Assembly: GCF_958298935.1 (NCBI RefSeq)
Contig: NC_084935.1
Location: 3,916,001 to 3,980,000 of the forward strand
DNA: 64,000 bases
Direction: 5' to 3'
From: Phragmites australis
Taxonomy: Eukaryota > Streptophyta > Magnoliopsida > Poales > Poaceae
The translations under genes and the position numbers were made by a program. Shown piece after piece: positions 33,811-45,914 of the stretch (position 1 is its first letter; the number at the start of each line of letters is the position of its first letter). The notes under the pieces were generated by a model. It made no database searches and had not been told where the DNA came from. It was given only the letters and a program-made list of their open reading frames with translations.

Positions 33811-36800
33811 TGTTGTTAAGTCCTAAATTTTTAATCACATATTTAAATAAAATTATGTTTATTAAGTATTATGTTTAATTTTGAGTAATGGTAATTCGGA
33901 ACAATAATACATTTCGTTAAAAATTATTTGGATGAGAGAAAAAATTAGGGGAGAAAAAAAATAAAAATTACATTAAAAATACCCATTTTCTCTAACATGT
34001 GGGCCCCACCATCCCACCCACTAAATAGAGCAGCCCCACCGGCCCTCTCTCTCTCTCCTCGCTCACTCTCCATTCCCCACCGTGCAACACACAACTGCTG
34101 CCCCCTCCCCCTCTCACTCTCCCACTCAAGTTTATTCTCTCTTTTTCTCTCAAAATTCGAGCTCAAGTGGAGGATTCAAGATATACATGTGGTACCATTG
34201 CATTCTCTAGCTCATGAGCTACTCATCTATTCAATCCATTTTCGTTTTTGTGGAAGAATCGAGTAGTTCTTGAACTTCTTGGCGTTCTTGAGCTTTTTGA
34301 GCAAAAATAGGGGTTTGATTGAAAATGAGCTCTATAGTCATGTTGATATTTGATGAGTAAGTTCTAGTACTCTTAGACTACCCCTAATATATTCTCTTTA
34401 GGCTTAGAAAAGATCGTAACTCGAATCAACCAAAAATCCACTCAAGAACAACTTTTCCGGGTTGACTCGGATACTCTTGACTCACCCGGATACTCCGGGT
34501 TCAACAGAAATAGTCCGTTGAATTGTGTTCAAAATTAGTTAGGGTTTAAGGTGCGAGTTTGGTTTAGAATCTTCTGGATACGGCATATGCACATTTATGT
34601 AACACAGAATTGTAAAGTGAGTCAAATCACCCGAAGGGAAAAATCATGAAGAGCCTAAGTCTGTATCACTCGGATTATCCGGTCAAATCCGGAGACTCCG
34701 AGTAGTTATGTAGTTGTGTAGCCGAGAGTTTCGTTCGAAACCTCACTCGGAGTGTCTGGTATATCCTGGATAGTCCGGACCAACCCGGAGATTCCGGGTC
34801 AAGTTAGAATAGTGGCTAACCGAGAGCTTCACTAGAGGATGGCCCGGATACTCTGAAACTCGGACATTCTGGATTCACCCGAATACTTCAGGCCAGTTAA
34901 ATAAAAAGCAACAACCGAGCACCTCTTCCGGAGGGTCCGAGCCCGGATACTCCGAACCAATCCGGATACTCTGGATGACTGTTATTTTCCGGTTTTCGTT
35001 TAGATCGTTTAGTATTGTATTGATTCACATATCTTATACTTTTAGCATATTGTTAAGTATTGTGGCATGCCTCGTTGCATTCATTCATGCTCATCATTGC
35101 ACGTGTTCTTGTTTAGCTAACAAGGAGCCGGAGCGGGAGGCGACTGTGGTCGAAGACAACTCCGATCTTTCGAATTTTGGCGAGTGTTGCGTGGGTAACT
35201 ATAGGCAGCTACCTGAGCTGCAAGACAGGCATCTATCATATTGCACATTTGTCGAATTAAATGAAATCTAAATATTGATAAACTATGCTTATGTATAGGT
35301 TTGCATGTATGGAGAGTCGATGTTGGGTTTTTATGAGTAGAACTTATGTTAATTGTATAATCCCTACCTTAAATTATTCATCTATATCCTTGTAGCCTTG
35401 GTAACGTGGTAAATATCTAAGAGTCGATCGAAATGTTTATCAATGCATAGGTCCTCGGTAGAAGACGAGCAATGGTTCGACCGTTGTTCGCGAGCTTAGG
35501 GCTTACTACTTGTTTACGTATATGGCTATGTGGATGTTGGTTGGATGAGTGGTGAGTATGAGACGAGATGTGGGCGGCGTTAGGGGTGACGTCTGCCTCG
35601 AAGGAAAGTCATGGGGGCAATTCAGGAGAGGAACCCGGGCACCGTAGACCGCTTGTATTGTTTAAGGTCGATCGTTGGGGTAGTTGGCTTTAGCACTTAC
35701 CTTACTCACCACATGCCGATCTAATGGTAAGGCGAGCTGAATACTTTCGCAGCTGTAGCTTTGTGGGCCTAAATATCGACGGTGTGAGCGGGCGGGTTTG
35801 TAAGTGGTGCTAGTTTGCTACAGGAGTAGTTCCAGTAACGTCGCGCCGAGCGATGCACAATCCACACGGTTGTGATTGATTGGGAAAGGTTGTCATGAGT
35901 ACCCCTTGTGTGCACTTTAGTGGGTGGCACAAACCGTATGATCCTCGTGTCGTGTGGGTTCAGGGGTATCTCCTACAGGGTATATAAACAGTTCGAACTG
36001 CCACGCTCTCGGTCATAAGCACGCTATTGTTTCATTTGCACCTGGCCGTAGAGTTCTCGTATGTAGTTGATGGTTCGGATATGTGGTTGATGGTTCGGTT
36101 ATTATGGTGATGGATAAGTTGGTTCAGTTTTCTTATATGTCAAGTACTTCTGTTACAATTATTTTGCAGTCTTATTTATGTTCAGTTGGTTATTGCAAGG
36201 TAGAATGTCATATTTGGTTAAGTATAGGTGCTCACACATATATGTCTAGGTTGCTTACCGCATATATTTTACTTAACCTTATGGCCTGTCCTTGCTAATA
36301 GCTCAATACATAATCTTTGGAGTCGGAATATTATATATATCCATATTATGTAAGTCTTGCGAGTACCTTCGTATTCAGTGTACTGCCCTTAAGTTGTTGC
36401 AGGTATTGCTGCTGCCGAAGAAGAGGCTATTTTTGACTACTTCGTGCCTGCCGATCAGGGTGGTGGACAAGAGTAGTGCATCCTACTCTGATGGTGGCGT
36501 GTTGAGATGGTGCCTAAGGGTATGCGGCACCGTTCTTTTTTGTTGTTCATAAGTTTATTTTTCCGTTGCGTATTCTTTTTATGGTTAGAAGTTGAGGGGT
36601 TTTGTCTCCTCCTAGCTCACTTTTGTTGTAAATTTTTGAAATCAGTTGCATGCTTAATACTTGTAATATAAATGTTTATTACTCGCTCTTTATTAAACTA
36701 TGTTGTGATGTATATGTTGGAAGGCATGTGTTCCGATCCTTGGACACAAAACATATGCCGGGGCTACCGGGATGATATTCTGGTTAATAATCGAGGTTGC

Positions 36801-36825
36801 GATTATAAGTAATGATCCTCCTGTT
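33811..36825 (+). repeat. Long LTR-like repeat (possible solo LTR)
   Basis: Starts near tgttgttaagtcc. It has a TATA-like ctaaatagag (about 34020) followed by a CT-rich leader, then an array of imperfect cggatactccg-type units (34440-34980), and near its end ggggctaccgggatgatattctgg (about 36758-36782), a phrase recurring in grass LTR retrotransposon LTRs as I remember them. No internal gag or pol is visible and no second copy lies in the window. Exact ends and target duplication could not be fixed. Confidence 0.45.
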
Positions 36826-37905
36826 GATTAATTAGAATATTATTTAGACGATTCCTCATATTATTTAGACGATTCCTCAAATTTCTAAAAAATAGCGAAA
36901 TGAATAATAGTTATATTGATAAATTGACTGAAATAATCTAAAATACATAAGAAAATATCTAGAACTAAAAAAAAATATGAAACAAATTTAGTTAGGTTCG
37001 TATTACTGTCGTCTATATATTAAAATAATGTGTATGCATGAAAGTATCATTGTTTTCTCTATAATTAAATGAATACGTTAAATATTGATAAATTTATAAA
37101 TAAATATTGAGATATTCAAAAATAATAATTTAATTTTTTAGTCTTCTTTTATTATATTCTATGGAAAAAAAAAGGCACGATGTAGACAAGCTAATCGGTC
37201 TAGTTTAACTGAATCTACCCCAGAGAGGGTACGGGTGCCTTTCAGCGATGTCGCAAGCTAGGGCGTGCGCATCACCTTGTGAGCCATGCCAATAATTGGA
37301 GGAGCTCACGGAGCTCTCTAGACTTCTCTCTACCCTATCCAGCTAGTACTAGTACCGGTAGTGCTAGTAGTTTGCAGCGACGCCAGTCCAGTCGCCGCAA
37401 AAAATTGCTCTGAAGTCTGAACTCTGATGAAGCGATCCGTTCTGGTCGACAACACAAACGGAGCACAGCCAGACAAGACAAACACTCGAGAGATTTTGAT
37501 GACATCCGAACGAGTACGAGAAAGCTAGCGTGGCCAATAATTGAGGCTCCCTCGCATTTGTCTCACTCGTGCATACTTCACCGGGGGAATCATACCCTTT
37601 CGCTATTTTTCAAGCTCAGGCTGCCAAGGAAATAGAACATCGATGATCAATCACCACAGCTTGTGAAAAGGGTAGGCCTCTTTTGGTGAAAAGGGCACAC
37701 GTGTGCGGCCGATTTAACTCGTCCGCAGCCCAGGTGAGAAGAGAACTCGTGCGACTGGGCATGTCAGGGCGTCCAGTACCCTGCATGTGATCTCCATTCG
37801 TCAGTCGGATGGATGCCATTGTATGTCTGTGATCGAGCTTGTTGTAGCAGCAGTCAGCAGAACAGAACCACCCAATTGTCAGCAAAAATCCGAAATTAGA
37901 TAACA
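36826..37905. other. Intergenic, AT-rich
   Basis: A 21-base phrase (attatttagacgattcctca) is tandemly repeated at about 36840-36881. 36900-37150 is AT-rich and featureless. 37200-37880 is mixed-composition DNA with no recognised gene. Confidence 0.35.
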
Positions 37906-37906
37906 T

Positions 37907-38297
37907 ACATGAATATATTTACCAAAATATATAATATGCAGTCGTATTTACTAATTTAGCATCTGTATTCGACACACCGTGTACCGAAAATAAATTTTCG
38001 ATACACAGTATACCCAAAAAGCCATATTAGGCACACAGTGTGCCGAATATGCCTTTTACTGTGCGGTCACATCGCGGTTCATATTTTGGTAGGAAAAAGG
38101 CATATTCGGCGCATCGTGTGCCGAATACGGTTTATACTGTAGTATGTATTCGGTACACCGTGTGCCGAATATAGTTTTTTTGGTACACGATGTACCGAAA
38201 ATCTATTTTCGGTGCACGGTGTGCCGAATAAGGATGCTAAATTAGTAAATACGACTACATGTTGCCTATTTCAGCAAATACGTTTATATATATGGTC
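37907..38297. mobile_element. Foldback element with seven palindromic modules
   Basis: The two halves are inverse. gcagtcgtatttactaattt (about 37938) matches the complement of aaattagtaaatacgactac (about 38241-38260), and similarity extends outward through the AT-rich ends and inward through the core. The core contains seven near-palindromic units of about 21 bases with arms like ttcggcacac/gtgtgccgaa, at 37968-37988, 37996-38015, 38027-38047, 38105-38125, 38149-38169, 38179-38199 and 38208-38228. There is no coding sequence. It is a non-autonomous DNA element of uncertain superfamily. Confidence 0.75.
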
Positions 38298-39415
38298 TAA
38301 TTTTAGATTTTTTCCCGTAATTGTCGCCAGCCTCTTTTTGATGAAAACATGGATTTTTTCCCTCCTCGCATCAAAGCAGCGTTTATCTTCTTCTTTTTGT
38401 GTGTGTGTAAGAACCTTTGTCGAAATGAAATCGTTTTGGTATGTCTGTTAATCTGCGGTTGATACTCTCATGCTGCACGCCTGCATAAGTGTGTGCATCG
38501 TTGCTGCATGAGCAATCGATGAGCCTGACATTTCTCCTCTCAGCTCTCTCTGCAGTCTGCACTGTGGTCGTCGCTGCCTTGAGTACGCTGGAAGCAAGGA
38601 AACGTACTGCGAGTCGTTATTGCAAAATTGCAATGGAATTAATCTCCTATTGGTGATGGCCAAAACCGTGAGCAGATTGATAACAACTGAAAGAAACTTT
38701 GTTTTTAAAAAGAAAAGAAACAACTGAAACAAACTGAGACTCAGAGAAAGCAACGTGTTGTTGCATGTTATTGCGCCAGCAAGTTGATCTAAAAAAATGC
38801 TCAGCATACCACGCAACGGCTGTAACCAGCATTGCGTGTTGCAAGTGTAGTACAAATGGTGTCAATGAGAAGAGGAATCAATCATCCCTTCAGCATCCAA
38901 GCTTCATGAATCTGGCTAGCCTCAGATCAAACTGATAACAGGCCTGGAAGCTGCTCGTAGAGCAGTTGGTAAAAGGTGGGAGCTAGCCGGTCAGGAATGG
39001 ATCCCTAGCATCCACAAATTGGACTCCTAAAAGGCCGGGTCAAGGGACCCATATCTTAAAAAAAAACTGATAACTGGCCTTCAGTTCAATTAACATCAAG
39101 ATTTCCTTTGCCATCTTTTTTAGCAAAATCATGATTAAGTGGTAGATATAATAGTACTAGAGGTAATAGTCAGAGGGAGAGCAATAATCAACCGTTCTTA
39201 AAACTAGCATTAATCTTAAGATCAAAGGGTCGGCAGGGAAAAACATGATCAGCAAAAGTAAACTGTACTGCATGATGGAACTGGAAGCAGGTTGTACAGA
39301 GTTCAGAACAACCAGGGCAAGCTTGTCATACCGGCAAGGGCAGCACACGGTATGGAGGGTAAGGTGAAGATCCAAATACCGGCAAGTATCCAACTACTTA
39401 TTACCAAACATATAG
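38298..39415. other. Intergenic
   Basis: No gene was recognised. Short open frames occur on both strands around 38450-38870 without known similarity. A SINE-like segment is listed separately. Confidence 0.35.
38941..39068 (+). mobile_element. Possible tRNA-derived SINE fragment
   Basis: gctcgtagagcagttggtaaaaggtgg resembles a Pol III A-box region (TRGYnnAGTGG type) as found at the start of plant SINEs. tggatccctagc about 35 bases later could be a decayed B box, and the segment ends ...tcttaaaaaaaaac, a short A tail. A true tRNA gene is excluded because no cloverleaf can be drawn. Confidence 0.3.
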
Positions 39416-39793
39416 TCTCTACTATATAAAATATAAATTATTTCTGATGTTACATCTTTTCTTATTTTTTTTATCTAATAAAAACTCCTTAAATTCAAAT
39501 AATTTATCCATTTTTATCATTCATCCTTGTCCTCCAATCTCCCATCCTCTTTACTGGCTACGAATATGAGATCTGTTTTACTAATAAAAATAAATAAAAA
39601 ATTTTAAAAAAAATTAACGGATAATCTCCTTCTTATTTTTCTGATCTCATCTGAAATAAAATATCGGGAGCGATACCGATATTTTCATTTGACGGTACTT
39701 CCATAACACATTCATATCTCTGTACTTTAAATTTGTACTTAATATTACCGCATCTAATATTTATATTTTTGTTAACCACGGGAACTTACCTAG
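39416..39793 (+). mobile_element. Possible small non-autonomous Helitron
   Basis: Begins tctctactatataaaat and ends ccacgggaacttacctag followed by T. This resembles the 5' TCTCTACTA and 3' CACGGG...CTAG of grass Helitrons. The base before the start is G, not the expected A, and the usual 3' hairpin is weak, so the call is tentative. Confidence 0.45.
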
Positions 39794-40142
39794 TAATATT
39801 TTATTAACCTGAGAGATGGTACACACCAAGTAGATATGCAGCTAGATCAAATTCAAGAAAGTTAGAAACAGTTAAGGGTAAGCTTATCATATGCTCCAGT
39901 TCAAGAGCAGAACAGTCTGAGTACCGTAACATCCAACTACCTGCAGGTTGGCTTGTACTATTAACTAACCCGTGATCAGACGCTACACAAAAAGTATGCA
40001 CAAGTCATCAGAAACTAAAGATAAGACATCAGAAAGCAAGCACTTCTACTCTTCTAGCCAAGCTTGATCAAAGAGTACCCATGGCGAAACTGAAATCAAG
40101 ACGCGATGCATGATCGAGGGCAACTTGCACAGACCGACTGCT
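39794..40142. other. Short intergenic stretch
   Basis: Nothing recognised; it probably contains the 3' flank of the possible small minus-strand gene that follows. Confidence 0.35.
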
Positions 40143-40463
40143 TCATCTGATGTAGGCGACATGGCCGAATTTGGCCGCCGGAACCGAGCACTCGAGCCTC
40201 TTCCCGACCATCTCGACCAGCCCTCTCACAAACACCTTGAGGCCGCGAGCGACGCCGCCCTGCACCGCCGACCGCCGCCGCTTCCCTGTCTTCGCAGGCA
40301 CAGCTGCAGCGCCAAGATCGCGATCTCCATCGGCCGCGACGACCTTAGCCCTCTGATCAAGCCAAGGCGGCGGCAGCTGGAGTTGTTGGAGCCCCATCTC
40401 CGTGCCACCACGAGAAGGGCTAAGAGGGGAGCAAGAAGACGGTCTAGTGCTAGCACCATCCAT
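40143..40463 (-). CDS. Hypothetical small protein, 106 aa
   Basis: A single frame starts MDGASTRPSSC at 40463 in good context (cacgaaATGG). It has a Ser/Pro-rich start, a basic centre (PAKTGKRRRSA) and a conserved-looking C-terminal part, GGVARGLKVFVRGLVEMVG followed by KRLECSVPAAKFGHVAY. The hydrophobic spacing in that tail suggests an amphipathic helix. A TATA-like cataaatg lies on the minus strand about 77 bases upstream (40539-40547). I do not recognise the family. Because the DNA is GC-rich, several other frames are also open (for example 40110-40568 on the plus strand); this one is preferred for its start context, TATA spacing and composition. Confidence 0.45.
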   Translation of the reverse strand: MDGASTRPSSCSPLSPSRGGTEMGLQQLQLPPPWLDQRAKVVAADGDRDLGAAAVPAKTGKRRRSAVQGGVARGLKVFVRGLVEMVGKRLECSVPAAKFGHVAYIR

Positions 40464-40538
40464 TTCGTGGGGCGTCCGCCTCCGATCACAACGTGTAATC
40501 TACGTGCGTGCAGACTGCAGAGAGCGCGGCCGCGGCTG

Positions 40539-40547
40539 CATTTATGG
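40539..40547 (-). promoter_or_regulatory. TATA-like box of the small gene
   Basis: The minus strand reads tccataaatgc about 77 bases upstream of the ATG at 40463. Confidence 0.35.
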
Positions 40548-41397
40548 AACGAAGCGCGCGCGATGTGATGCAGGGCGTGGCGTGTGCGTGGATGAAGATG
40601 AGACGGGGCCGATGGCATTGCATACGTACCGGGCGGCGCCGCCGTGCCGGGTCGTCGGCTGCATGCGAGCGCACGAGAGCGACGTGGGAGACGACCTGGT
40701 GCTATACACCGGGCGCGTCGTTCGTTCCTGCTCGCTGATTTCAGCGATCCACAGTAAACTATAAAGCAGGGCCTGTTATGAAATGCTAAGCCAAGACTCG
40801 AGAGCTGCAGGACGTCATCCGGATAACTACAAGATAGCTGAAAGTTCTTCATTTAGAAAAGGGGATTAGGACTTAAATTGTTTAGAATTCAGCGCATGTT
40901 TTATAACAGAACTATTTCTTATGAAACTTCTGCAAATTCATGTGCTCCAATCAACATTCAAATGATGCCAAATGGTCAGAACAGAGTTTCATTTTGTACA
41001 ATTTTGTTGGTTAACAAATTACTCCTCAAGACAAGGACGGCAATCGCTCCTCAAGGTTTATACCCCTTTGTCACATGTCCATGGCCTGTACATACGTGTT
41101 TCTGTACACTTATCATTGTTGCTTCATCTGAAGACAAGCATACGAGAGTAGAGAAAACAAAGCTTCCAATATTAAATAGCTCTTTTTGTGAGCCACACTC
41201 TGCATCTCTCTGTTTTTTCTTTTTACCTGAACTCTGCATCTCACTGTAACAACAGACCGGGAAGAAACGAAGAAAGCCGAAGGAGATAATTACAGGGATG
41301 CGTGCAATCCTAACCAATATCACTTCACTGTCTCGTATGTACGCACAAGCACTCACGCTGAGTCGCTGGCACGCAGGCACATTGACACTTGACAGTG

Positions 41398-44300
41398 TCA
41401 CGCCTTCTCCTCGGCCGGCGGATGCCACACCCAGAACTCCTCGTTCTTGGCCGCGCCACGCTTCCTGGGGCTCACCTTCGGCGACATGGGCCTGCGCCGG
41501 CGGTTGTCCTTCCTCGGAGCCCGCTCCTTCTTCTCCTCCGCCGCCTCCGTTGCCGCCACGTAGAGCACCACAGGCCCCACGAGCCCTACGGGCGCCACAG
41601 GCACGTCGTCCGTGACGCCGAGGAGCGGCTCCAGAGCCTCCACGACGGCGGACATGTCCGGCCGGTTCTTGGGGCTGGTGCTGAGGCACTGGTACGCGAC
41701 CAGGGCCGCCTTGTGCGCCGCCCGCGCCGAGTACTGGCCCTCCAGGGCCGGGTCCATGATCCGGGCGAGCTTGAGCGGGTCCTTCAGGCACGGCCGCGCG
41801 TACTCCACCAGGTTCTGCTCCCTGTTGGGCCTCGTCTTGTCCACCGACCGCCGGCCCGTCAGGATCTCGAGGAGCACGACGCCGAAGCTATACACGTCGC
41901 TCTTCGCGGTGAGGTGGCCCGTCATGATGTACTCCGGCGCGGCGTAGCCATGCGTGCCCATGACGCGGGTGGAGACGTGGGTGTCATCACCCTCCGGGCC
42001 GTCCTTGGCGAGCCCAAAGTCCGAGAGCTTGGCCTTGTAGTCCTGGGGATGGAGAGAAGCGGTTAGTGATTTAGCGGGGCATATTATACATTGCTTAGGG
42101 TTTGCACAGTGAGTCCACTCACACCGCTGACGAGCCCCTCCGGGAGTCCCCACCCCCACCTCTCCTTCTCCCTCAATTTCAATGAGCTTTTCTCGTCGTG
42201 CTCGTCCCCGCCCTGGGCTCCCACCTGACCTTCTCCTTCTCCCTCAACTCCGACGAGCGTTACTCGTCATGCTCATCCCCGCCCTACGCTCCTCCTCGTC
42301 TCTAGCGATGGATTCATGCCCACCGATCGCCACCGCACTAACTCAGCTTCACCAGGGTGTTTCCTTAACTCTCTCGCCGCTAACACCACTCACCGACTAT
42401 CCTCCACCATCAACAGTTGGTGGCACCCCACAGCTTCATCGCCTCGCCCACCGCCCGCTACCACCATCGGTCGACCACCATTCAAGAGCCTCCTTTTAAG
42501 CTCAAAGGTCAACCAATCTCTGAACAATAACCCTGACAACTCTAAAACCCTAACGCTAGTTCACCGGCAAGCTCAAGGATGACGGAGACGCGGCTGCAGA
42601 GAGGGCTGTGCGAACAGGGCTAACAAGCCCCCTATGCCACGTATAATATTCCCGTGATTTAGCCTCCTCGTGGTTGGCCTTGTAGTCCTACCCTATTCGA
42701 AGCGAAACTTAAGTTGGGCCTATTCCAGCCCACATTGAGGACCCCGCTTTGTAGCCGAGCATTTTTAATGGGCTCTGGACCAGCCCAAACCGTTTACCAC
42801 TAGCCCACAGTACTATGTTTTCCTTTTACCTTTTGTTTTTCTCTACATAATTTTTCTTGGTTGCTTTCGGTGTCGCCTAAAATGAAATGCTATAGAACTC
42901 TTTCTAACTGGAAACGATTGGCTAGTGTAATCATCCATAAATCGCACAACCTACATGTCAGGTAAAAGTTCCAGAAAACCGCATCGGAAAAGTCGATGAA
43001 CCTGTCGTCATTCTACTGTAAAGTGCTCAATAAGATGACCTGGCAAAATTGGCGAAACCACTCACCGAGTCGAGCAAGATGTTGGAGGCCTTGAAGTCAC
43101 GGTAGATCACCGGCTTCTCTGCGTCGTGGAGGAACGCCAAACCCTTCGCGGCGCCTACCGCAATGTTTAGTCGGGTTGACCACGGCAACACGGCAGGGAT
43201 CTCTGAAGACATCACAGAAAATTCAGTAGGATCTTTACAGTGTGATCTCAAATTACATTATTCATGAATAAACGTTTATTGTTCTGACAGGATGATGAGA
43301 TTATTAGACTTTTGCAGCAAACATTCACGAAAAAGAATAATTGGAGTTGTTAGCCATATAGCCACTGCAGGATATGTATTCCTTTTCAGCAAAGTTATCT
43401 ACAAATGTATACTACTACTATCGTGGAGATCTACATCTTGAGTCAACGCTAGGGACGGAGCTAGAAAAAAATCAAAGGAGGAACCAATTAGAATGAATTG
43501 AGTATTAGGAATACCAAATAGAGGAATTTTATTATTATACATAAAAAAATTATGTTATATAGAAAAAATCATCAGCCATAGGGGGGCCAGGGCTCCTGCT
43601 TGCCCCTCCCTGGCTCCGTCCCTGGTCAATGCGTTAGGCGATTTCCTTATGACCAAGAACAGATCAATCAGTGAGGCAAGGAAGATGCAGACGCAGCATA
43701 ATATATTGATCGACATTGATCTATCAACTATAAGTGACTTCACTAGCTTCTGACCTGTGATCTCTAAGCCAGTTTCTTATGCAAGTACGAACGCTCAGTT
43801 CCATATTTGGCTAATATAATAATAACAGTATCCTTGCTGAAGAAATAACAATGCCATGCTCTTGCATTCAGAGGTCAGCCAAATCTAGTTTGGTCAGGTC
43901 GAACTCGGAAGCTTGGAAGGTGGCTCAACGAAATCTTGCCCACCATGCATACTAAAACATTTTGAAATTTTCCGCAGTCACCAACTTGAAATGCACTTTG
44001 TTTTTTTTTTATCAATAATTCCCCTAAATTTGTGATCCTAATGGTTATGTAGTAGCCTAATTTTTCTCTCGGGCCGTGCCAAGTCAACATTCATGAGGAA
44101 TGGTCAGCCACACTAGCAGCATCACTGCAGCATTCTGGCTTCAATTGGTCGTCCAAATTAGCAATAGCAACTCGGTAAACATCCATGAGGAAGGTGCACT
44201 CACTTTTGAAGAGGTGGTTCTCGAGGCTGCCGTGCTCCATGTACTCGTAGACGAGGAGGCGGTGCTCGTCCTCGCAGCAGTAGCCGACCAGCTTCACCAG

Positions 44301-45714
44301 GTTGGGGTGCCGCAGCTGCCCCAGGAAGATCACCTCCGCCTGCGCCCAAGAAAACCACGTCGGGATCAGCGTGTCACATCCATTTCCCCCATGACCGGAG
44401 CCGCCGCCGTACGCGCGCGGTAGCGTTGGGCCATCCAACTTGCCCGGCTGCCGGCTGCCGGCTGCCGGAACCCCGAACCGTCACGATCGCTCAACCACCC
44501 GCCCCTTGGAGTTGGCTTTCGCCGCACACGTCGTCATCTCCACACGCGCCGAGATGTTTCTTTCAGTACTCGCGTGGCCAATCACGTCGTTACATGCGGC
44601 GATAATTTTGTCCCAGGGACAGATGAAAATCAATATGTTGAACTAGTATTGATTTCCTAGAATTGTTCGGAAAAAAGACATCGATTTCCTAGGAATTAAT
44701 ATGTTGTGCATGCATCCTAAAAAATTGGGCTGATGAAATCTTCGACGAAGCCAAGCCAAGCCAAGCCAAGCGACTGGTAGCTACCTTTCAGATATGACTT
44801 TTTGTATGGGCCTGCGGACATGTGGTGAGTCACAGGAGGGAAGCTTGTCATGCATAAAGCACATATGGAAAAATAAATTATCGATAGGTGCCTGTTGACA
44901 GGCCATCCGCCGGCAATTGATTTGCTAACAGGGTACTATTGTTATAATGTTTCGAAAATTTATAATATTTTTGCAATTTTCAATTAAATTAATATCGTTT
45001 TTTTAAAATTCTACTCAACTCAAGGTTGCACAGGTGTCGTGTCAGGAACTAACTAGCTTGCCATAAGAATTGGGTTTAGTGATCCTTGTAAGGCAACTGA
45101 CTGGCTAGCTTCGGTTAACCACAAGCTCACCCTTTTACTGCAAGAAAGCTTTCAGATCGAGAAAAGTTTTAATTTTCCGAGATTACTATTCCAGGAAAGA
45201 TATGCCATCGATCTAGAAGGAGCAGTACTAGAGTTTAGAAGATGTTGATGGAGTACTATTGCAACGTACACAGAGTGATTAAAACGTGCAGTGATTAGAA
45301 AGGAGAGGAGGAGGACGATCGTACCAGCCACTCCTTGTGCCCCTGGGCGCCCTCGGGGTCCCAGAGCTTGACGGCGATGGCCTGCGGCCTGAGCCCCTTC
45401 TTGACGCCGTCGTCGACGAAGCCCTTGTAGACGGGCCCGAACCCGCCCTCGCCCAGGAAGTTGCCGGAGACGAACCCGCGTGTCGCCGCGCGCAGCTCGG
45501 AGACGCTGAACACGTGCAGGTTGGAGCCCACCAGCGAGACCGACAGGTCCTGGTCCGCCGCGCCGCTCAGGTCCGTGAACGACAGCCGCCGCAGCTGCCC
45601 GCCCCCGCTCGGCCGCACCTTCCTCTGCTGCCTCTCCCCGGCCCCGCCGCTGCCTCCGAGGCACCCGCCCAGCAGGGACCTCCACGCCGACGCCGTCTTC
45701 TTCTTCGACCTCAT
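41398..45714 (-). CDS. Receptor-like cytoplasmic kinase, RIPK/PBL type (RLCK VII)
   Basis: Four minus-strand exons join in frame: 45714-45325, 44339-44204, 43202-43066 and 42042-41398 (stop 41398-41400), encoding 435 residues. All introns are GT-AG. Kinase landmarks are the glycine loop LGEGGFGPV (residues 87-95), Lys116 in IAVK, Asp211 in the YRD catalytic loop, DFG at 229-231, and [12 protein letters not shown] in the activation segment. [19 protein letters not shown] before the kinase, and GHKEWL after subdomain II, match Arabidopsis RIPK and relatives, which phosphorylate immune and stress targets at the plasma membrane. The N-terminus ([21 protein letters not shown]) lacks the Gly2 myristoylation site of many family members but keeps a cysteine (Cys18) that could be palmitoylated, as in RIPK. 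The C-terminal tail is basic and Pro/Arg-rich. Introns 1-3 are about 1 kb each. The substrate here is unknown. Confidence 0.93.
42160..42295. repeat. Tandem duplication in a kinase intron
   Basis: A unit of about 66 bases beginning ctccttctccctcaa and ending ccccgccctgggctcc (42164-42224) is followed by a diverged second copy (42230-42292), inside the intron between exons 3 and 4 of the kinase gene. Confidence 0.6.
44751..44770. repeat. (CCAAG)4 microsatellite
   Basis: Four perfect copies of ccaag in the first intron of the kinase gene. Confidence 0.9.
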
Positions 45715-45902
45715 CGATCGCCGGCCGGGCGCGCGGCTACAGAACGCGACGCTGGGGAGCACGGACGTACGCGCGGCCGCGAGGGAAAAGGAAGAAAAGC
45801 TCGTGAAAACGCTGGGTTTTCACGGTGCGTTTGCGCGGGTCGCGAGGGGAGGAGCTCGCCGAGGTGTGGTGGGGTTGTGTGTGGCAAGGTCGCGCGGGCG
45901 AA

Positions 45903-45914
45903 GTAGATATATAG
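45903..45914 (-). promoter_or_regulatory. TATA box of the kinase gene
   Basis: The minus strand reads gcgcctatatatctac about 190 bases upstream of the ATG at 45714, leaving a leader of roughly 160 bases. Confidence 0.55.

Noticed and set aside
38941..39068. tRNA gene
   Set aside because: Only an A-box-like stretch is seen. No acceptor stem or anticodon arm can be paired, so it is at most a SINE fragment.
41051..42066. Frames of 225-246 codons over the kinase last exon
   Set aside because: They are antisense or shifted shadows of the kinase exon, which has clear DFG and activation-loop motifs in its own frame.
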